A DNA stretch of 5,431 bases from Promethearchaeia archaeon (GTDB taxonomy: Archaea > Asgardarchaeota > Lokiarchaeia > Sigyniarchaeales > SOKP01), in contig JAHQWS010000180.1 of assembly GCA_029856295.1 (NCBI GenBank), forward strand, positions 1-5,431, read 5' to 3'. The translations under genes and the position numbers were made by a program. Below the pieces are notes generated by a model. That model searched no databases, had not been told where the DNA came from, and saw nothing but the letters and a program-made list of their open reading frames with translations. Within the stretch, counting starts at the first letter, position 1. Each line of letters starts with the position of its first letter. Positions 1 through 5,392 of the stretch are shown in pieces.

Positions 1-2
1 GA

Positions 3-275
3 TATATACACGAATCGACTAATAGGGTTAATGCTCTTATCATGATAAAACGTAGAAAAGGAAAAATGGAGGAGCTCGCATTAAAATTATTAAAAAATGA
101 CGGAGTTTGCTGCGTTCAATACTTAGTCGGAACATATGATATGATATTAAATATAAAAACAAATTCAATAAGAGATTTATATTATTTAGTAAACGATAAA
201 ATAAGAAACCTAATGGAAATTAAAGATATAAAAATACTTTTTATTAATGAAATAAATAAATTATCAATTAATTAA
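3..275 (+). CDS. Lrp/AsnC-family protein, effector (RAM) domain, 5' partial at window edge
   Basis: The reading frame is open from the first in-frame codon at position 3 to TAA at 273-275 (90 visible residues). The first in-frame ATG, at 42-44, is unlikely to be the start: it has no ribosome binding site, and the first beta strand of the domain (Arg-Val-Asn-Ala-Leu-Ile-Met-Ile) begins before it. The gene therefore probably begins outside the window, perhaps with a helix-turn-helix domain. The visible part has the beta-alpha-beta-beta-alpha-beta pattern of the Lrp/AsnC ligand-binding domain, including the Gly-Thr-Tyr-Asp turn (near positions 129-140) that matches the family's Gly-x-Tyr-Asp at the effector pocket. 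Such domains form dimers and higher oligomers and sense amino acids or similar small molecules. The start of the next gene lies 22 bases downstream, suggesting one operon. The effector and DNA target cannot be read from the sequence. Confidence 0.75.
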   Translation, partial: YIHESTNRVNALIMIKRRKGKMEELALKLLKNDGVCCVQYLVGTYDMILNIKTNSIRDLYYLVNDKIRNLMEIKDIKILFINEINKLSIN

Positions 276-285
276 TCTGTTATAT

Positions 286-290
286 GAGGT
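286..290 (+). promoter_or_regulatory. Ribosome binding site GAGGT
   Basis: GAGGT ends 7 bases before the ATG at 298. This is good archaeal Shine-Dalgarno spacing and fixes the start of the stand-alone RAM protein. Confidence 0.7.
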
Positions 291-297
291 TTATAAA

Positions 298-543
298 ATG
301 ACAATTAAAGCACTAATATTTTGCCAGGTTGATCATAAAGCAATGGTAAGCGTAATAGAAAAATTTAAGAAGGTCCCCGAAATTAAAAAGGTTTTTTCTT
401 TAACGGGAGATTATGATGTTTTGGCTGAAATTGAAGTAGAGTCAACAGACGAATTGTATGAGTCTTTTGCTAAGAGTATAGATCCGATTGATGGAATTTT
501 AAAAACTAACACGCATGTAATTATGCATGAATTTTTGAAGTAA
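298..543 (+). CDS. Stand-alone Lrp/AsnC effector-binding (RAM) domain protein
   Basis: This complete 81-residue protein has the size of a single RAM domain and no DNA-binding part. The order is strand 1 (about residues 3-10, Ile-Lys-Ala-Leu-Ile-Phe), helix 1 (12-25), strands 2 and 3 around the diagnostic Gly-Asp-Tyr-Asp at 37-40, helix 2 (about 50-61) and strand 4 (about 70-78). In this family the fold makes alpha-beta sandwich dimers or rings whose interface binds amino acids or related effectors. Single-domain forms are widespread in archaea and are thought to modulate full-length Lrp proteins or to sense metabolites; that role is family knowledge, not visible here. It follows another RAM-domain gene by 22 bases with its own GAGGT site, so the two are likely co-transcribed and could form mixed oligomers. 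The family call is secure, the function is not. Confidence 0.9.
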   Translation: MTIKALIFCQVDHKAMVSVIEKFKKVPEIKKVFSLTGDYDVLAEIEVESTDELYESFAKSIDPIDGILKTNTHVIMHEFLK

Positions 544-653
544 GAAGAGGGTAAAGTTTTCAATATTTATTTATACTATCTTTCTGTCAAACGAGTTATA
601 ATAATTAAGAAGATTTTAGGTACATTTACTTTTACCACGAAAACAATTATTTT

Positions 654-702
654 AAGGAAATTATATTGTATAACAAAAGTATTTTTGTTTCCAATTTTCC
701 TT
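654..702. repeat. Nested inverted repeats in the leader or promoter of the Cys-rich gene
   Basis: The inner repeat is AACAAAA (672-678), spacer GTAT, TTTTGTT (683-689), a perfect 7-base match. The outer arms are AAGGAAA (654-660) and TTTCCTT (696-702), also perfect. The structure ends about 41 bases before the ATG at 744. It could be an operator for a dimeric regulator, or an RNA hairpin if it is transcribed. AT-rich sequence makes short palindromes common, so the inner repeat alone would be weak; the nesting raises it. Confidence 0.4.
659..672 (+). promoter_or_regulatory. Candidate TATA-type promoter for the Cys-rich gene
   Basis: The stretch AATTATATTGTATA is TATA-like and preceded by purine-rich AAGGAA, which could serve as a BRE. 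A start about 25 bases downstream would give a leader of roughly 45-50 bases before the ATG at 744, in keeping with a gene that has a ribosome binding site. In an AT-rich gap this is only a plausible position. Confidence 0.35.
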
Positions 703-730
703 GAATTAAATAGAAGAACCTTAGAAGAAA

Positions 731-736
731 GGTGAT
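731..736 (+). promoter_or_regulatory. Ribosome binding site GGTGAT
   Basis: GGTGAT is a strong archaeal Shine-Dalgarno match, 7 bases before ATG 744. It also overlaps an in-frame ATG at 735, and the spacing decides in favour of 744. Confidence 0.75.
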
Positions 737-743
737 GCTAAAA

Positions 744-911
744 ATGGCTAAATTATCATGTGATGTTTGTGGGACCGAGAGAGAGGTTCCTAATTGTTGT
801 GATAAATCAATGATTTTAAAAGAAGATTACTTGATGTGTTGCTGCTCTGATCATTGTGGACATCAACGTATCCCAGAATGTTGTGGAAAAAGAATGAATT
901 ATATAGATTAA
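744..911 (+). CDS. Small Cys-rich two-half zinc-binding protein (55 residues), function unknown
   Basis: The start is ATG at 744 and the stop TAA at 909-911. An in-frame ATG at 735 would add three residues, but it overlaps the GGTGAT binding site and is less likely. The protein has ten cysteines (6, 9, 18, 19, 32, 33, 34, 38, 46, 47) and two histidines (37, 40). It is an internal duplication: half one reads Cys-x2-Cys-Gly, then Val-Pro-x-Cys-Cys-x-Lys-x-Met (residues 6-23), and half two reads Cys-x3-Cys-Gly, then Ile-Pro-x-Cys-Cys-Gly-Lys-x-Met (34-51). The pattern is that of a zinc ribbon-like fold binding one or two metal ions, with no signal peptide or membrane segment, so it should be cytosolic. 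From memory, small archaeal proteins with a Cys-x2-Cys-Gly ... Pro-x-(His/Cys)-Cys-Gly-Lys-x-Met layout exist without known function. It stands alone, 200 bases after the RAM genes and convergent with the next gene. Iron or a redox role is an alternative to zinc. Confidence 0.85.
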   Translation: MAKLSCDVCGTEREVPNCCDKSMILKEDYLMCCCSDHCGHQRIPECCGKRMNYID

Positions 912-916
912 AATTT

Positions 917-952
917 AAAAAAATTATAGAAAAAAAAGTAAAAACAAAAAAA
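917..952 (-). terminator. Multi-T terminator of the coiled-coil gene
   Basis: Read on the - strand directly after the stop at 960, this stretch has T runs of 7 (946-952), 5 (940-944), 8 (930-937) and 7 (917-923). Archaeal RNA polymerase terminates at such T tracts without a hairpin. It lies between two convergent genes. On the + strand it is A-rich and would not serve the Cys-rich gene. Confidence 0.65.
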
Positions 953-959
953 TCCTAAA

Positions 960-2546
960 TTACCACACTATATTATTTATAACTTCTTTAGCTTGATCCG
1001 CTCCTTTTTTGCTTAAAATCTTTTGCATCCTTAAATCATTTATAGCATCTTCTAACTGCATGTCTACATTCTTTATTGCTTCCATTAGATTATTTTTATC
1101 TCCATTTGTTTCTATCAAATCGACCATGGGAGTATACTTATTCATAAGATTATGTAGTTCTTTTCTAAAACTCTCGGTAATTTTAGTTCTTTGAACTTTA
1201 CCTTTATCTATTAAAAGGGGAAGAACAGGAGCCCTTTCAGCTGTTCGATTAGTATTCGGGTCTACAAAATAAAATATAAATATGGGAATTCCAACAACGA
1301 TATTTTTAGTGTTAATTTCAATGGTATAATTATTAAAAAATCTCTGAAGATTTGTCAATTCTCCATTTTTAATACTCTCAATGTTATCTAAGCAACTTTG
1401 CCTCTCATTCTTAATTTGAACATTAATATCCTCCGCAGATGCTAAGTCAGAGCTTAAACCCTTATGTTTTGTATCAATATCTCTTTGGACTTCCGATATT
1501 CTACGCTCAAGTTCAGAAACTTTTGTATTATGTGAATTTTCAATATCTCTCCCCTCACGGTTTAAATTCTTTTTTAGTTGAGCGATTTCTGTTTTATATC
1601 TACTAATTGAATTGCCTAAATCGTTATATCGCAATTCTAATTCGTTCATACCTTCGTCAAGAAGAGAGAGTTCTTTTTGATTTACGGCGTTCTTCAATCG
1701 TTCGACAGCATTTCTTATAGCATTTATATGATTATTGAATTCACCAGTTTTATCGCTAACCCTATAATTGCCCGACTTTAATAATTCCTCGGGCTTATTT
1801 TTTAGGTCTCTCTCTTTTTCTTGTTTCAATTCGCTATTGAGTCTAGCGAGCTGTCTTTCTTCTTCTCTTGTATCCACGGTGGTACCTTTAATTTTCTCGA
1901 CTTCTTGGGTGCTTTTTTGAAGCCATCTGTCGCATAATTTTATAATTTGCTGGGCATAATCATCAAGAGTATTAACATCCTTTAATCCCACAAAATCATG
2001 CACATCTTGGATAATTTTAACTTGGTTAACGCTTTTGGCAATTGGATCTCCCTCTAATATAAAGTATCCTTCTCCAAAAGAACTTAAATTATATTGATTT
2101 AAGAAAAAGCTTTTAAAATAACCTATTTCATTAGTATTAAATAAAGCCTCCTGGATTACCGTTGCTCGTTTGTAATTCTTGCTTTTTTTCAAATATGCAG
2201 TGTTGTATGAGCATAAAGAGTCTAAGAATGTAGAGGGATCAGCTCCCTTTACTATGTTATTAGGAGGTGGGGGTGATTGGTTGAAAGGTCCAACATTTAA
2301 ATTTTCTTGTTTATTCAGAAAATATGAACAGACCGATGCGCGTGTGTCGCTTAAAGGAATTAATCGAACAGGCCAAAAACATGTAGCTATTTTACTAATT
2401 TTTCCCTTCTTACTAATTTTCTTAGCCCCATATATGTTTATACATTCTATAAGTGCCATAGCCATTTCATTTAAAAGATTTGCTTTAGAGCGAGTGGGGA
2501 TGACTTCTCCCATATTCATAAGATATGGAATCACTTTTTCTACCAT
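960..2546 (-). CDS. Uncharacterised 528-residue coiled-coil protein
   Basis: I do not recognise this family. The start is the first ATG after an in-frame stop at 2550-2552. There is no clear ribosome binding site, so it may be leaderless or weakly initiated. There is no signal peptide. Residues 1-210 look globular, with a notable aromatic/proline stretch Phe-Trp-Pro-Val-Arg-Leu-Ile-Pro-Leu-Ser-Asp-Thr-Arg-Ala (57-70), a Ser-Pro4 turn (91-95) and a mixed hydrophobic segment (130-170). Residues about 205-400 are charged and rich in Glu, Lys, Arg, Gln and Asn with heptad-like Leu/Ile spacing, a long coiled coil with a possible break near 250-270. Residues about 405-445 look like beta strands (Val-Val-Gly-Ile-Pro-Ile-Phe-Ile-Phe-Tyr-Phe-Val at 417-428). 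This hydrophobic run is short for a membrane helix and is followed by a polar turn and a second strand, so I read it as a domain core. Residues 450-528 are again helical. The whole suggests a dimeric cytosolic scaffold or structural protein with globular ends. I see no ATPase (Walker) motif. It is divergent from the surface-protein gene and convergent with the Cys-rich gene. Confidence 0.85.
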   Translation of the reverse strand: MVEKVIPYLMNMGEVIPTRSKANLLNEMAMALIECINIYGAKKISKKGKISKIATCFWPVRLIPLSDTRASVCSYFLNKQENLNVGPFNQSPPPPNNIVKGADPSTFLDSLCSYNTAYLKKSKNYKRATVIQEALFNTNEIGYFKSFFLNQYNLSSFGEGYFILEGDPIAKSVNQVKIIQDVHDFVGLKDVNTLDDYAQQIIKLCDRWLQKSTQEVEKIKGTTVDTREEERQLARLNSELKQEKERDLKNKPEELLKSGNYRVSDKTGEFNNHINAIRNAVERLKNAVNQKELSLLDEGMNELELRYNDLGNSISRYKTEIAQLKKNLNREGRDIENSHNTKVSELERRISEVQRDIDTKHKGLSSDLASAEDINVQIKNERQSCLDNIESIKNGELTNLQRFFNNYTIEINTKNIVVGIPIFIFYFVDPNTNRTAERAPVLPLLIDKGKVQRTKITESFRKELHNLMNKYTPMVDLIETNGDKNNLMEAIKNVDMQLEDAINDLRMQKILSKKGADQAKEVINNIVW

Positions 2547-2670
2547 AATTTAATTCACTAAAATTATCTATAGTTATATCTTTATTAAATTTTAAAAATA
2601 GTTTTATAATTAAAGTTTTGGATTTAACTATTCTTTAAATCAATAAAATTCATTAAAAGATTTGAATTTC

Positions 2671-2693
2671 AATATATTAGTAACAATTACTAA
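2671..2693 (+). promoter_or_regulatory. TATA-like box plus 17-base palindrome before the surface-protein gene
   Basis: AATATATTA (2671-2679) is TATA-like, with its centre about 29 bases before the ATG at 2705, so transcription would start only a few bases before the ATG, giving a leaderless or nearly leaderless message. This agrees with the lack of a ribosome binding site. Overlapping its end is a perfect inverted repeat, TTAGTAA (2677-2683), CAA, TTACTAA (2687-2693), placed between TATA box and start as a repressor operator would be. Confidence 0.4.
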
Positions 2694-2704
2694 GAATAAT
2701 AAAT

Positions 2705-3445
2705 ATGAAAAAAAAAACATATTTTCAATTAGCACTTCTCTTCATACTTTTTAACTACTTTGTTGTTATTAATGCTGTAGCCGTGGAGTATAGTCTTGAT
2801 ATTGATGAGAATACGAACTGGATATGGAGAGTTGATGAATTTGATGAAGATAAATATGATGAAATTTTTGAGGGTTATTCTATAGAGGCGAGACCCGACG
2901 CTGATTTTAAGAAAGATGACCAACAACAGATAAAGGTCACAGACATAGATACAAGAGAAAAAAAATGGGTTATATCTTATGATAGATGGGATTACACTGA
3001 TAACACAGATGACTTTAGTGGGCCTCCAGATGATGAAAAAATCAAAACTGTCTATAAGGACCCAAAAGATCAGGCAGATGATATCATAGAATTAGAAGAT
3101 ATTGCAAATATGTGGATTGTCCCAACACCATATGTTAATTACATCGAAGAATTTCGAGATGAATTTGATATATCTGGTATTGATGTTTCTGTAGAAGATG
3201 ATAAACTTATAGCAAAAAACTCAATAGAACCCTTACCGGCTGCCTATGAAATTGAATTAAGCTATGGAGATGATGGATTAGCAGAGAAAATTGAATATAT
3301 CGATGAGAATGGAGACACATTTATAAAAATAGTGTTACTCAGAGAAGAAATTCCTGGTTACAATTTATTTTTGATTATTTTATTATTCTGCGGAGTAATT
3401 AGCTTAATTATTTGGAGAAAAAGAAGTTATTTCCAGAACAATTGA
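2705..3445 (+). CDS. Secreted acidic surface protein with C-terminal IPGY-type anchor
   Basis: This 246-residue protein has a classic export layout. The N-terminus is basic (Met-Lys-Lys-Lys), followed by a hydrophobic core (about residues 6-23) and a likely cleavage region near Asn-Ala-Val-Ala (23-26). The mature region (27-213) is highly acidic, Trp/Tyr-bearing and probably beta-rich, with many Asp and Glu and a long acidic stretch at 43-58; I do not recognise the domain. The end is tripartite: Ile-Pro-Gly-Tyr (216-219), a hydrophobic helix (about 220-237) and a basic tail Arg-Lys-Arg (238-240). This is how archaeal PGF-CTERM-type sorting signals are built, so the protein may be processed by an archaeosortase and linked to lipid; a plain membrane anchor with the acidic domain outside is the alternative. 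The ATG at 2705 lies directly before the signal peptide. It is divergent from the coiled-coil gene and has T runs after its stop. No ligand or partner can be inferred. Confidence 0.85.
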   Translation: MKKKTYFQLALLFILFNYFVVINAVAVEYSLDIDENTNWIWRVDEFDEDKYDEIFEGYSIEARPDADFKKDDQQQIKVTDIDTREKKWVISYDRWDYTDNTDDFSGPPDDEKIKTVYKDPKDQADDIIELEDIANMWIVPTPYVNYIEEFRDEFDISGIDVSVEDDKLIAKNSIEPLPAAYEIELSYGDDGLAEKIEYIDENGDTFIKIVLLREEIPGYNLFLIILLFCGVISLIIWRKRSYFQNN

Positions 3446-3470
3446 GAAAAAACAAATTCAGGTTTATCTC

Positions 3471-3499
3471 TTTTTTATAAATTATTATGTATGTTTTTT
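3471..3499 (+). terminator. T-run terminator after the surface-protein gene
   Basis: Two runs of six T (3471-3476 and 3494-3499) lie 25-55 bases after the stop at 3445, without a strong hairpin, as is usual for archaeal termination. They separate this gene from the first SDR gene. Confidence 0.5.
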
Positions 3500-3525
3500 G
3501 TCATCCCTAATTTTGTACAATTCTT

Positions 3526-3551
3526 ATTAATAGAATTAACATACTATTAAT
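3526..3551. repeat. Inverted repeat upstream of the first SDR gene
   Basis: ATTAATA (3526-3532) and TATTAAT (3545-3551) are perfect inverted copies separated by 12 bases, ending 34 bases before the ATG at 3586. The arms contain only A and T, so chance is a real explanation. It is of interest because the second SDR gene also has an inverted repeat before its start, and because TTAATTG occurs in both leaders (3547-3553 and 4456-4462) at similar distances from the ATG. Confidence 0.25.
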
Positions 3552-3575
3552 TGATAAATCCTAAAAAATAATATT

Positions 3576-3579
3576 GGTG
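3576..3579 (+). promoter_or_regulatory. Ribosome binding site GGTG that sets the first SDR start
   Basis: GGTG lies 6 bases before the ATG at 3586. The upstream in-frame TTG at 3574 overlaps this site and is therefore unlikely to be the start. Homology with the second SDR also begins exactly at the ATG (Met-Val-Glu-Lys-Phe). Confidence 0.6.
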
Positions 3580-3585
3580 TTATTT

Positions 3586-4362
3586 ATGGTTGAAAAATTT
3601 TTAGAAGGAAAAGGTGCTCTCATTACAGGAGGAGCTTCTGGTTTCGGAAGAGGGGCCGCCTACGCTTTTGCCGAGAGAGGTGCTGATGTTGCTATAATCG
3701 ATATCAACGAGGAACTTTTAGAAGAAACAGCAAAAAAAGTAGCAGATAAAACAGGTCAAAAAGTAATTCCTATAGTTTGCGATGTCTCAAAATCAGATCA
3801 AGTAGAGGCAATGGCTAAACAAGCTTATCAAGAATTAGAAAATGTATACGTTTTATTTAACAACGCTGGGATAGGTGTTGCTTATGGAAAAAATATTTTT
3901 CGAGTAAAAGAGCTAGACTGGGATAAAATAATGGCCGTAAATCTTAAAGGTCAATGGTTAGTCGCCAAATCTTTATGGAGAAAGATGAAAGCACAAAAAT
4001 TTGAACCACTTTCAGGTAAGATTATATGTAATGCATCTGCTGCGGGTTTGCTTTTAATTCCTGAACTTCCTGCATATAGTATTACAAAAGTTGGAGTAAT
4101 AGCATTAACAAAATTATTAGCAAAAAGTTTAGCTCCTCATATTACAGTAAATGCAGTATTACCAGGTTTCCATATAACGGGAATTTACTTGGAAAGTGAA
4201 GAAACAGTGCAAACGGTGCTTGATGATCAAAATATCAAAATTCCATTAGGTAGAATTGGAAATGTGAATGATGTTGTTGATCTTGTAGTGTATTTAGCAT
4301 CTCCAGCTTCAAATTATATTACAGGTCAATGCATCCCTGTAGGTGGCGGGGTTTGTATCTGA
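3586..4362 (+). CDS. Short-chain dehydrogenase/reductase (SDR), tandem copy 1
   Basis: This is a classical SDR of 258 residues, the usual length of the family, taken from ATG 3586 with GGTG 6 bases upstream. It has the full Rossmann and catalytic set: Thr-Gly-x3-Gly-Phe-Gly (14-21) for the dinucleotide, Asp39 at the end of strand 2 (a sign of NAD(H) rather than NADP(H)), Asp66-Val67, Asn-Asn-Ala-Gly (92-95), and the tetrad Asn119, Ser151, Tyr164, Lys168 with Tyr-x3-Lys. The Pro-Gly turn at 193-194 and Tyr-Ile-Thr-Gly-Gln ... Gly-Gly-Gly at the C-terminus are also typical. It should oxidise or reduce a hydroxyl/carbonyl group with NAD as a cytosolic oligomer. The substrate is unknown: glucose dehydrogenase-like and FabG-like SDRs share these features. 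A T-run terminator follows, then a paralogue 127 bases on. Hand alignment gives about 93% identity to the paralogue over residues 1-100 but only about 73% over the rest, so the substrate half has diverged. Confidence 0.92.
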   Translation: MVEKFLEGKGALITGGASGFGRGAAYAFAERGADVAIIDINEELLEETAKKVADKTGQKVIPIVCDVSKSDQVEAMAKQAYQELENVYVLFNNAGIGVAYGKNIFRVKELDWDKIMAVNLKGQWLVAKSLWRKMKAQKFEPLSGKIICNASAAGLLLIPELPAYSITKVGVIALTKLLAKSLAPHITVNAVLPGFHITGIYLESEETVQTVLDDQNIKIPLGRIGNVNDVVDLVVYLASPASNYITGQCIPVGGGVCI

Positions 4363-4394
4363 ATTTTATCAAATTTGGAAAATTCAATCTATAA

Positions 4395-4407
4395 TTTTTT
4401 TTCTTTT
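4395..4407 (+). terminator. T-run terminator between the two SDR genes
   Basis: A run of eight T (4395-4402), a C and four more T follow the stop of SDR copy 1 by about 33 bases. With the separate promoter signals downstream, this argues that the two SDR genes are transcribed separately. Confidence 0.6.
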
Positions 4408-4427
4408 GTTTATGATTTTTAAGATTT

Positions 4428-4438
4428 AAACCTTTAAA
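4428..4438 (+). promoter_or_regulatory. Candidate promoter AAACCTTTAAA of the second SDR gene
   Basis: TTTAAA (4433-4438) preceded by AAACC is a TATA-like box with upstream purines. Transcription starting about 25 bases on would leave a leader of about 28 bases holding the ribosome binding site. The same 11 bases recur at 5393-5403, which supports a functional element, though the motif is AT-rich. Confidence 0.4.
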
Positions 4439-4440
4439 TC

Positions 4441-4470
4441 AATGATTAACCATATTTAATTGTAATCATT
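4441..4470. repeat. Inverted repeat, candidate operator of the second SDR gene
   Basis: AATGATTA (4441-4448) and TAATCATT (4463-4470) are perfect 8-base arms separated by 14 bases, ending 19 bases before the ATG at 4490. The repeat begins right after the TTTAAA box and covers the expected transcription start, the position of an archaeal repressor site. An alternative TATA-like stretch (CATATTTAAT, 4451-4460) lies inside it. Arm spacing of about two helical turns suits a dimeric regulator. Confidence 0.45.
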
Positions 4471-4482
4471 TAAAAAAGAGTT

Positions 4483-4486
4483 GGAG
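4483..4486 (+). promoter_or_regulatory. Ribosome binding site GGAG, close to the start
   Basis: GGAG sits only 3 bases before ATG 4490, closer than usual. It overlaps the alternative in-frame TTG at 4481, which is rejected as a start because paralogue homology begins at the ATG. Confidence 0.45.
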
Positions 4487-4489
4487 AAA

Positions 4490-5275
4490 ATGGTTGAAAA
4501 ATTTTTAGAAGGAAAAGGTGCCCTTATCACCGGAGGTGCATCTGGTTTCGGAAGAGGAGTTGCCTATGCTTTTGCCGAGAGAGGTGCCAATGTTGCCATA
4601 ATTGATATTAACGAAGAGCTTTTAGAAGAAACAGCAAAAAAAGTCGCAGATAAGACAGGTCAGAAAATTATACCTATTGTGTGTGATGTCTCAAAATTAG
4701 ATCAGGTCGAAACGATGGTTAAACAAGCTTATCAAGAATTAGAAAATGTATATGTTTTGTTTAACAACGCGGGTATAGGGATTGCCTATGGAAAAAATAT
4801 CTGTAGACTAAGAGAAGAACAATGGGATAAGATCATGTCTGTTAACCTTAAAGGTCAATGGTTGGTTGCTAAATCTTTATGTCGTAAAATAAAAGCTCAA
4901 AAGTTTGATAATGATTCGCTATCAGGAAGGATTATATGTAATGCCTCTTTAGCCGGGATAAATCTAAATCCTAAGCTTCCTGCATATAGTATCACTAAAA
5001 TAGGTGTTATTGCTTTAGCAAAATTATTATCAATGACTTTAGCACCACGTATCACCGTAAATTCAATAGCACCAGGCTTCCATGTAACTGGGATCTATAA
5101 AGATAGCGAGGAAGTGATAGAAACTGTATTAAAAGAAAGAAATATACAAATTCCTTTGAATAGAATTGGCACAGTTGAAGATGTGGTAGATCTTGTAGTG
5201 TTTCTAGCATCGCCTGCTTCCACATATATAACAGGTCAATGTATTCCTGTTGGCGGAGGATTAGCTAAACAATAA
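4490..5275 (+). CDS. Short-chain dehydrogenase/reductase (SDR), tandem copy 2
   Basis: This 261-residue classical SDR is a paralogue of the gene just upstream. It keeps every functional residue: Thr-Gly-x3-Gly-Phe-Gly (14-21), Asp39 favouring NAD(H), Asp66-Val67, Asn-Asn-Ala-Gly (92-95), and Asn119, Ser153, Tyr166, Lys170. Compared with copy 1 it has two extra residues in the loop before the strand carrying the catalytic serine (Asp-Asn-Asp-Ser at 140-143) and one extra residue at the C-terminus. Most replacements fall in residues 101-261: the loop at 104-111, the stretch after the catalytic serine (154-162) and the substrate-cap region after the Pro-Gly turn (about 203-218). This implies the same cofactor but a shifted substrate, or a different partner in a mixed oligomer. 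It has its own candidate promoter, an inverted repeat and a T-run terminator, so the two copies may be expressed under different conditions. The substrate is unknown. The start is ATG 4490, where homology to copy 1 begins. Confidence 0.92.
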   Translation: MVEKFLEGKGALITGGASGFGRGVAYAFAERGANVAIIDINEELLEETAKKVADKTGQKIIPIVCDVSKLDQVETMVKQAYQELENVYVLFNNAGIGIAYGKNICRLREEQWDKIMSVNLKGQWLVAKSLCRKIKAQKFDNDSLSGRIICNASLAGINLNPKLPAYSITKIGVIALAKLLSMTLAPRITVNSIAPGFHVTGIYKDSEEVIETVLKERNIQIPLNRIGTVEDVVDLVVFLASPASTYITGQCIPVGGGLAKQ

Positions 5276-5295
5276 GTTTTACTTAAATTATCAAA

Positions 5296-5331
5296 AATTT
5301 CAAGAAATTAATTTTTTTCTTCTTAATTTTT
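5296..5331 (+). terminator. Hairpin-like repeat plus T runs after the second SDR gene
   Basis: AATTTC (5296-5301) and GAAATT (5304-5309) are inverted copies, followed by seven T (5312-5318) and five T (5327-5331), about 20-55 bases after the stop. The two-base loop is tight, so the T runs are probably the working part. Confidence 0.55.
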
Positions 5332-5392
5332 CTATTTTTGTTCGCAGTTTCAACGATACAGCACACTTTTAAAATTATTTTTAGAGAAGTTA

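Noticed and set aside
1009..1194. Open + strand frame of 61 codons
   Set aside because: It is antisense to the 3' end of the coiled-coil gene; its hydrophobic look comes from complementing Glu/Lys-rich codons.
1263..1299. Hydrophobic stretch (residues 416-428) of the coiled-coil protein as a membrane anchor
   Set aside because: It is only about 13 residues long, contains Gly and Pro, and is followed by a polar turn and another strand-like segment, more like a beta-sheet core.
1376..1932. Coiled-coil repeats as a sign of an SMC/Rad50-type ATPase
   Set aside because: No Walker A, Walker B or signature motif is visible at either end, and the coiled coil is short for that family.
2179..2553. 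Open + strand frame of 124 codons starting with ATG
   Set aside because: It lies wholly antisense to the 5' part of the coiled-coil gene, has no ribosome binding site, and its product has no domain-like pattern.
2729..2926. Open - strand frame of 65 codons
   Set aside because: It is antisense to the signal peptide and acidic domain of the surface protein and shows no binding site or motif of its own.
3574..3585. TTG start giving SDR copy 1 four extra residues (likewise TTG 4481 for copy 2)
   Set aside because: Both TTG codons overlap the likely ribosome binding sites, the extra residues are unrelated between copies, and homology begins exactly at the ATG.
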